From NCBI RefSeq assembly GCF_003369795.1, contig NZ_CP026730.1:5075001-5139000 (forward strand): a stretch of 64,000 bases of DNA, written 5' to 3'. The translations under genes were made by a program, and so were the position numbers. This DNA comes from Streptomyces sp. CB09001. Its GTDB lineage: Bacteria; Actinomycetota; Actinomycetes; Streptomycetales; Streptomycetaceae. Below the pieces are notes generated by a model that had not been told where the DNA came from, ran no database searches, and saw only the letters and a list, made by a program, of their open reading frames with translations. Each line of letters opens with the position of its first letter. Positions within the stretch are counted from its first letter, which is position 1. This document shows, piece after piece, positions 60,022 to 64,000 of the stretch.

Positions 60022-60058
60022 CTGAGGCCAGGCTGAAGCCGCCTGAAGGGATCTTCAG
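60022..60058. promoter_or_regulatory. Direct repeats between the PepSY gene and the response regulator gene
   Basis: CTGAGG (60022), CTGAAG (60033), CTGAAG (60043-60048 region) and the inverse CTTCAG (60053-60058), about one helical turn apart. Spacing of 10-11 bp is typical of OmpR-family binding sites. Confidence 0.5.
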
Positions 60059-60081
60059 CTTGCCTTTGGGACTCTTTACGC

Positions 60082-60804
60082 ATGCGCCCACCCGTCGCCC
60101 ACCACCACCCTGCCCGAGGCGCTTCGCGCCGCCCCTCTCGATTCTTGATCGTGGAGGACGAGAAGCGCCTCGCCGTGTCGCTCGCCAAGGGCCTCACCGC
60201 GGAGGGATACGCCGTGGACGTCGTCCACGACGGCCTGGAGGGACTGCACCGGGCGGGCGAGGGCGTGTACGACCTCGTCATCCTCGACATCATGCTGCCC
60301 GGCCTCAACGGCTACCGGGTCTGCGCCGCCCTGCGCGCCGCCGGGCACGACGTGCCCATCCTGATGCTCACCGCCAAGGACGGCGAGTACGACGAGGCAG
60401 AGGGCCTGGACACGGGGGCGGACGACTACCTCACCAAGCCCTTCTCCTACGTCGTCCTCGTCGCCCGGGTGAAGGCCCTGCTGCGGCGCCGGGGGCAGGG
60501 GGCCGGTGCCTCGCCCGTGCACGTCCACGGCGACCTCAGGGTCGACACCGCCGCCCGCCGGGTCTTCCTCGGCGAGGACGAGGTCACCCTCACCGCCAAG
60601 GAGTTCGCCGTGCTGGAGCAGCTCGTGGTGCGGGCCGGGCAGGTGGTCTCCAAGGCGGAGATCCTGGAGCACGTCTGGGACTTCGCCTACGACGGCGACC
60701 CCAACATCGTCGAGGTGTACGTCAGCGCGCTGAGGCGCAAGCTGCGCGCCGGGCTCATCCTGACCATGCGCGGCGCCGGCTACCGGCTGGAGACCGGGCG
60801 GTGA
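60082..60804 (+). CDS. OmpR/PhoB-family response regulator
   Basis: 240 aa. Receiver with D69 (VILDIMLPGLNG), Thr (LMLTAKD) and Lys (YLTKPFS); winged-helix output (about 145-238: VTLTAKEFAVLEQLVVRAGQ, VYVSALRRKL, MRGAGYRLE). The ATG at 60082 gives a 20-residue lead (PPVAHHHPARGASRRPS) and no Shine-Dalgarno, possibly leaderless; a TTG at 60145 would start nearer the domain. Overlaps the kinase start (GTGA). Confidence 0.9.
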   Translation: MRPPVAHHHPARGASRRPSRFLIVEDEKRLAVSLAKGLTAEGYAVDVVHDGLEGLHRAGEGVYDLVILDIMLPGLNGYRVCAALRAAGHDVPILMLTAKDGEYDEAEGLDTGADDYLTKPFSYVVLVARVKALLRRRGQGAGASPVHVHGDLRVDTAARRVFLGEDEVTLTAKEFAVLEQLVVRAGQVVSKAEILEHVWDFAYDGDPNIVEVYVSALRRKLRAGLILTMRGAGYRLETGR

Positions 60805-62243
60805 GCCGCCTCTTCGCCTCGGTGCGGGCCCGTGCCACGCTCGCCGCCACCCTCGTGGTCGCCGTCGCCCTCGTCGCGGCCGGCACCGCCGTCCTGCTCT
60901 CCCTGCGCTCCAACCTGCTCGGCGAGGCCGGTACCCAGGCGGAGCGGTCCGCGCGCGACGTCGCGACGGAGCTGGCCTTCGGGACGGCGTACGGCGACCT
61001 GTCCCTGGACGTGGACGACCGGCCGGTGCAGGTCGTCGACGACCGGGGCAGGCTGGTCGCCGCCGGCGAGGACCTGGAGCGGATCAGCGGCACCGGCGTC
61101 GACGCGGTGAAGCCGCAGCCCGGAGCCTCCCCGAGTGGGGAGGACGACGACGCCGACGACGATGACGACTCCGGCGAGTCCCTCGAACCCGGCGAGATCG
61201 GCGGACGGATCACCGTCAGCGACGGCTCGGCGACCATCGACGGGGACACGGAGGACTACCGTTTCGCCGCCGTCCCGGTGAAGACCGACGACCGCGGCAC
61301 GCTCACCGTCTACGCCGGCGCCCCGCTCTCCGCCGAACACGGGGCCGTGAACACCGCGCTGACGGTGATGCTGATCGGCTTCCCGCTGCTGCTCGCGGTC
61401 GTGGCGTGGGTGACCTGGCTGGTCACCCGGCGCGCGCTGCGCCCGGTGGAGGGCATCCGGCGCGAGATGGCCGCGATCACCGCCAGCGAGGACCTGGCCC
61501 GGCGCGTCCCGGTGCCGGGCACCCACGACGAGGTGGCCAGGCTCGCCACCACCACCAACGAGACGCTGGCCGCCCTGGAGGCCTCGGTGGAGCGGCAGCG
61601 CGGCTTCGTCGCCGACGCCTCGCACGAACTGCGCAGCCCGATCGCGTCGCTGCGCACCCAGCTGGAGGTGGCCGCCGCGCATCCCGAGCTGCTGGATCTG
61701 GACGGCGCCGTGGCGGACACCGTACGGCTCCAGCGGCTCGCCGCCGATCTGCTGCTGCTGGCCAGGCTGGACGCGGGGGAGCGGCCCGCCGACGCCCGGG
61801 TCGACCTGGCGGCGCTCGCACGGGAGGCGGCCGAGGGGCGGACCGGGGTGCGGGTGCGAGGCGACGAGGATGCCGTGAGCGTGGCCGGATCGCGCGGGCA
61901 GCTGGGGCGGGTGCTGGCCAATCTGCTGGACAACGCCGAGCGGCACGCCCGCTCGGCGGTGGAGGTGTCCGTGCGGTGGGACGGGGACGCGGCGGTGGTC
62001 GCCGTGGCCGACGACGGCGAAGGCGTGCCGGCGGCCGACCGGGAGCGGATCTTCGAGCGGTTCGTACGGCTCGACGACGCCCGCAGCCGCGACGACGGCG
62101 GGGCCGGTCTCGGGCTGGCCATCGCCCGCGACGTCGCCGTACGGCACGGCGGCACGCTCACCGTGCACGACGCACCGGCAGGCGGCGCCCTGTTCGAGCT
62201 CCGCCTGCCGGGGGCCCGGGCCCGCACGGCCCGGGACGCATGA
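60801..62243 (+). CDS. Sensor histidine kinase with Asp-rich outer loop
   Basis: 480 aa. Two membrane helices (about 11-34 and 185-207) enclose an outer domain of about 150 residues containing the acidic run GEDDDADDDDDSGES (about 113-127). Then HAMP, HisKA with His near 274 (VADASHELRSPIASLRTQLE), and HATPase (LANLLDNAERHA, GAGLGLAIARD). The acidic loop and the divergent PepSY gene suggest sensing of a cation or cationic compound (inference). GTG overlaps the regulator stop. Confidence 0.92.
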   Translation: MSRLFASVRARATLAATLVVAVALVAAGTAVLLSLRSNLLGEAGTQAERSARDVATELAFGTAYGDLSLDVDDRPVQVVDDRGRLVAAGEDLERISGTGVDAVKPQPGASPSGEDDDADDDDDSGESLEPGEIGGRITVSDGSATIDGDTEDYRFAAVPVKTDDRGTLTVYAGAPLSAEHGAVNTALTVMLIGFPLLLAVVAWVTWLVTRRALRPVEGIRREMAAITASEDLARRVPVPGTHDEVARLATTTNETLAALEASVERQRGFVADASHELRSPIASLRTQLEVAAAHPELLDLDGAVADTVRLQRLAADLLLLARLDAGERPADARVDLAALAREAAEGRTGVRVRGDEDAVSVAGSRGQLGRVLANLLDNAERHARSAVEVSVRWDGDAAVVAVADDGEGVPAADRERIFERFVRLDDARSRDDGGAGLGLAIARDVAVRHGGTLTVHDAPAGGALFELRLPGARARTARDA

Positions 62244-62251
62244 TCAGGGAC

Positions 62252-62728
62252 TCAGGGTCGTCCCCGCTGCCCGCGCAGGTGTTCCGCGATGGGCTTGAGC
62301 GCCTTGTCCAGCTCCGTCAGGTCCTCCGGGGCCAGCAGGTCGATGAAGTGCCTGCGGACGGAGGCCACGTGGTGCGGCGCGACCTTCCGCATCGTCTCCA
62401 TGCCGTGCTCGGTGAGGACGGCGAAGAGCCCGCGCCGGTCGGACTCGCAGTTCTCCCGCCGGACCAGGTTGGCGTTCTCCATGCGGGTGATCTGGTGGGA
62501 GAGGCGGCTCTTGGACTGCATCGTGGCGGTGGCCAGGTCGCTCATCCGCATTCTGTCGCCCTCCGACTCGGAGAGATTCACCAGGATCTCGTAGTCGTTC
62601 ATTGTCAGGCCGAACGGCTGCAGGTCCTTCTCGAGCTGGTGCGTCAACAGCCTGTTGACCTCCAGGTGGGTGCGCCAAGCACACTGCTCCGTATCGGTCA
62701 GCCAGCGAGTGGCCGTCTCGGTCTCCAT
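62252..62728 (-). CDS. MarR-family regulator
   Basis: 158 aa. Winged HTH: RMRMSDLATATMQSKSRLSH as recognition region and RRENCESDRRGLFAVLTEHG as wing, flanked by helical dimerisation segments. Ligand and targets unknown. TAGACT is 6 nt before ATG without a Shine-Dalgarno, so probably leaderless. Confidence 0.92.
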   Translation of the reverse strand: METETATRWLTDTEQCAWRTHLEVNRLLTHQLEKDLQPFGLTMNDYEILVNLSESEGDRMRMSDLATATMQSKSRLSHQITRMENANLVRRENCESDRRGLFAVLTEHGMETMRKVAPHHVASVRRHFIDLLAPEDLTELDKALKPIAEHLRGQRGRP

Positions 62729-62734
62729 GAATGA

Positions 62735-62740
62735 AGTCTA
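62735..62740 (-). promoter_or_regulatory. -10 box of the marR gene, leaderless arrangement
   Basis: TAGACT on the minus strand, 6 nt before the ATG at 62728. Confidence 0.4.
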
Positions 62741-62829
62741 CCTAAAATGTTGAAAGGCGAACTAGTGAGGGGTTTTCCGTGACGGTGACGGTGCGCACGC
62801 GTTCGATGTCACACTCCGCAGATTACCGC

Positions 62830-63606
62830 TCACAGCCCGAAGCGGCGCTGGAGGTCCCCCAGCTGTCCGGGAAGTCCCGGTACCCCCGACCGGCCGCCCT
62901 GCGCTCCGGAAGCGCCGCCGCCGGGCACGCCGGCCTGCTGCGGCGGAGCCCCCACGGCCTGCTCCGCCATGAGCGCCTCGCTCGATTGAAGCAGCACCGT
63001 CCCCGCCCCCACGAACTCGAACTGGTGCTCCTCCCCGGAGGCCCCGCCGAGCCCCGTCATCGCACGTAGACCGCCCAGTAGGCCGGTCATGTACCCGTGG
63101 TCGTAGTGGTGGCACGGAGACGGGCAGTCGGCCCAGCCGACCAGGGCCTGCGGGTCCACCCGGACCGGCGGTTCCATGAACACCACCGGACCGTTGGACG
63201 CGGCGACGAACTTTCCGGTTCCGATCAGCGTCAGGAAGCCCGGCACGATCGACTGCTTGAGCGCGAGGCTTGGCTGAAAAGCGAGCAGATTGCCCGAGCG
63301 AATGGTCAGGTTGCCGTCCTCCAGGTCGAAGGAATTCACGTCGAAGGCCCGGTCGGCGAGGAGCATCTTGCCCGAGCCCTCCGCCACGACCCAGTCGCTC
63401 GCGTGCAGAGGCGAATGGAACGACGTGCGCACCAGACGGTCCAGCCGGCCGTGCCCGATCCCGTTGAAGTCGATCGTCCCGTAGTAGGCGATCATCTTCC
63501 CCTTCTGCAGGAACCACTGGCTCCCCTTGAGCTCCACGCAGAAGGTGTACGCGTTGACGTTGTCGTCGGCCGGCAGCGTCGCCGGGTCGTGGTGGACCGT
63601 GCTCAC
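62830..63606 (-). CDS. AIM24-family protein
   Basis: 258 aa. AIM24 beta-fold: ELKGSQWFLQKGKMIAYYG, VVAEGSGKMLLADRAFDVN, GNLTIRSGNLLAF, and PPVRVDPQALVGWADC. The last 45 residues are Gly/Pro/Gln-rich (PPQQAGVPGGGASGAQGG). Function in bacteria is unknown. GTG overlaps the stop of the upstream paralogue (GTGA). Confidence 0.87.
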   Translation of the reverse strand: MSTVHHDPATLPADDNVNAYTFCVELKGSQWFLQKGKMIAYYGTIDFNGIGHGRLDRLVRTSFHSPLHASDWVVAEGSGKMLLADRAFDVNSFDLEDGNLTIRSGNLLAFQPSLALKQSIVPGFLTLIGTGKFVAASNGPVVFMEPPVRVDPQALVGWADCPSPCHHYDHGYMTGLLGGLRAMTGLGGASGEEHQFEFVGAGTVLLQSSEALMAEQAVGAPPQQAGVPGGGASGAQGGRSGVPGLPGQLGDLQRRFGL

Positions 63607-64000
63607 AGCTTCTCCTCCGACGCCTGGACGAACACCGTGCCGCTGCCGCTCAGCTCCAGCTGGAACGCCTCGCCGGAGCCGCGTCCCACCATGTCCCGCC
63701 AGCCCAGGGCCGTGGACAGCTTGTTGCGCACGTCGCCGTGGTGGGCGACGTAGGCCTGCGGGTCGACGCGCACCGGGCGCTGCGGGGTGATGGGCACCTC
63801 GAAGACGCCCCCGTGGGCCATCACCGCCACCGAGCCGTGCCCCTTGAGGGACGTGGTGAACAGCCCCTGCCCGCTCACCTGGCCCCGCACCATGCCCATG
63901 ACGCCGCCCTGCGAGCCCAGGAACACGGTGCTCTGCTCCAGGGTGCCCTCGAAGGCGAGGAGGCGGTCCGCCTCCACGTACAGGGTGTCGCCCGACAGGC
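63603..64000 (-). CDS. AIM24-family protein, 5' end outside the window
   Basis: At least 132 codons, open to the window edge (LSGDTLYVEADRLLAFEGTL). Shares RPVRVDPQAYV and the GSGTVFVQASEEKL ending with its downstream neighbour, so the two are tandem paralogues in one operon. The true start is beyond 64000. Confidence 0.85.
   Translation of the reverse strand, partial: LSGDTLYVEADRLLAFEGTLEQSTVFLGSQGGVMGMVRGQVSGQGLFTTSLKGHGSVAVMAHGGVFEVPITPQRPVRVDPQAYVAHHGDVRNKLSTALGWRDMVGRGSGEAFQLELSGSGTVFVQASEEKL

Noticed and set aside
63097..63753. 218-codon frame on the plus strand over the AIM24 genes
   Set aside because: Antisense shadow; the AIM24 motifs on the minus strand are clear.

Overview
The window is chromosomal DNA of a high-GC actinomycete, almost certainly Streptomyces. 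Evidence: very GC-rich third codon positions, frequent GTG and TTG starts, two Streptomyces cytoskeletal genes (filP and scy), and dispersed palindromic repeats familiar from Streptomyces. From memory, protein lengths (Scy 1326 aa, FilP 310 aa) and gene order match the S. coelicolor A3(2)/S. lividans region around SCO5349-SCO5406. This was not checked by a search.

Left end (1-3523): the right-hand end of a pSAM2-like integrative element (AICE), with a truncated repSA, xis and int. Two small genes of lower GC follow (a 49-aa one-helix membrane protein and a stand-alone RAMA-domain protein). A tRNA-Arg(CCG) lies beyond them with its 3' end facing the element, as expected if it is the attachment site.

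Core metabolism and information (3700-30000): a receiver-only regulator, an ArgRS-like protein without catalytic core (nrtL), lysA, hom-thrC-thrB, rho, an LCP cell-wall ligase, rpmE, prfA, prmC, a Sua5/TsaC-type gene, a phosphatase-like gene whose nucleophilic Cys is Ser, an SHMT, a WecA-like transferase, the full F1Fo ATP synthase operon atpIBEFHAGDC and a DUF2550 gene. These link aspartate-family amino acids, translation termination and tRNA modification, lipid-linked wall precursors and energy.

Variable functions (30000-49400): a GH18 chitinase with a textbook direct-repeat promoter beside a NarL-type two-component pair, a membrane protein, a cobalamin adenosyltransferase, a DrrAB-like ABC exporter divergent from a TetR gene, a 3-hydroxyacyl-CoA dehydrogenase, a STAS protein followed by a membrane-anchored STAND-like protein, the mismatch endonuclease nucS, an SCO5389-family protein, an LLM flavin monooxygenase, a small zinc-ribbon protein, and two paralogous ABC exporter modules in tandem.

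Polar growth and acyl-CoA region (49400-64000): filP and the giant coiled-coil gene scy (hyphal-tip cytoskeleton), methylmalonyl-CoA epimerase, a thiolase and the mutase chaperone gene meaB, an MFS transporter, a secreted Asp-rich PepSY protein divergent from an OmpR-type two-component system whose sensor also has an Asp-rich outer loop, a MarR regulator and two AIM24-family genes, the last running off the window.

Points most worth a second look: the STAS/STAND pair, the pseudo-phosphatase, the RAMA protein on the AICE, a motif shared by the C-termini of Scy and FilP, dispersed repeats that became coding sequence, short tandem duplications at two stop codons, a strong hairpin before hom, and a set of genes with a -10 box 6-8 nt from the start codon (leaderless mRNAs).
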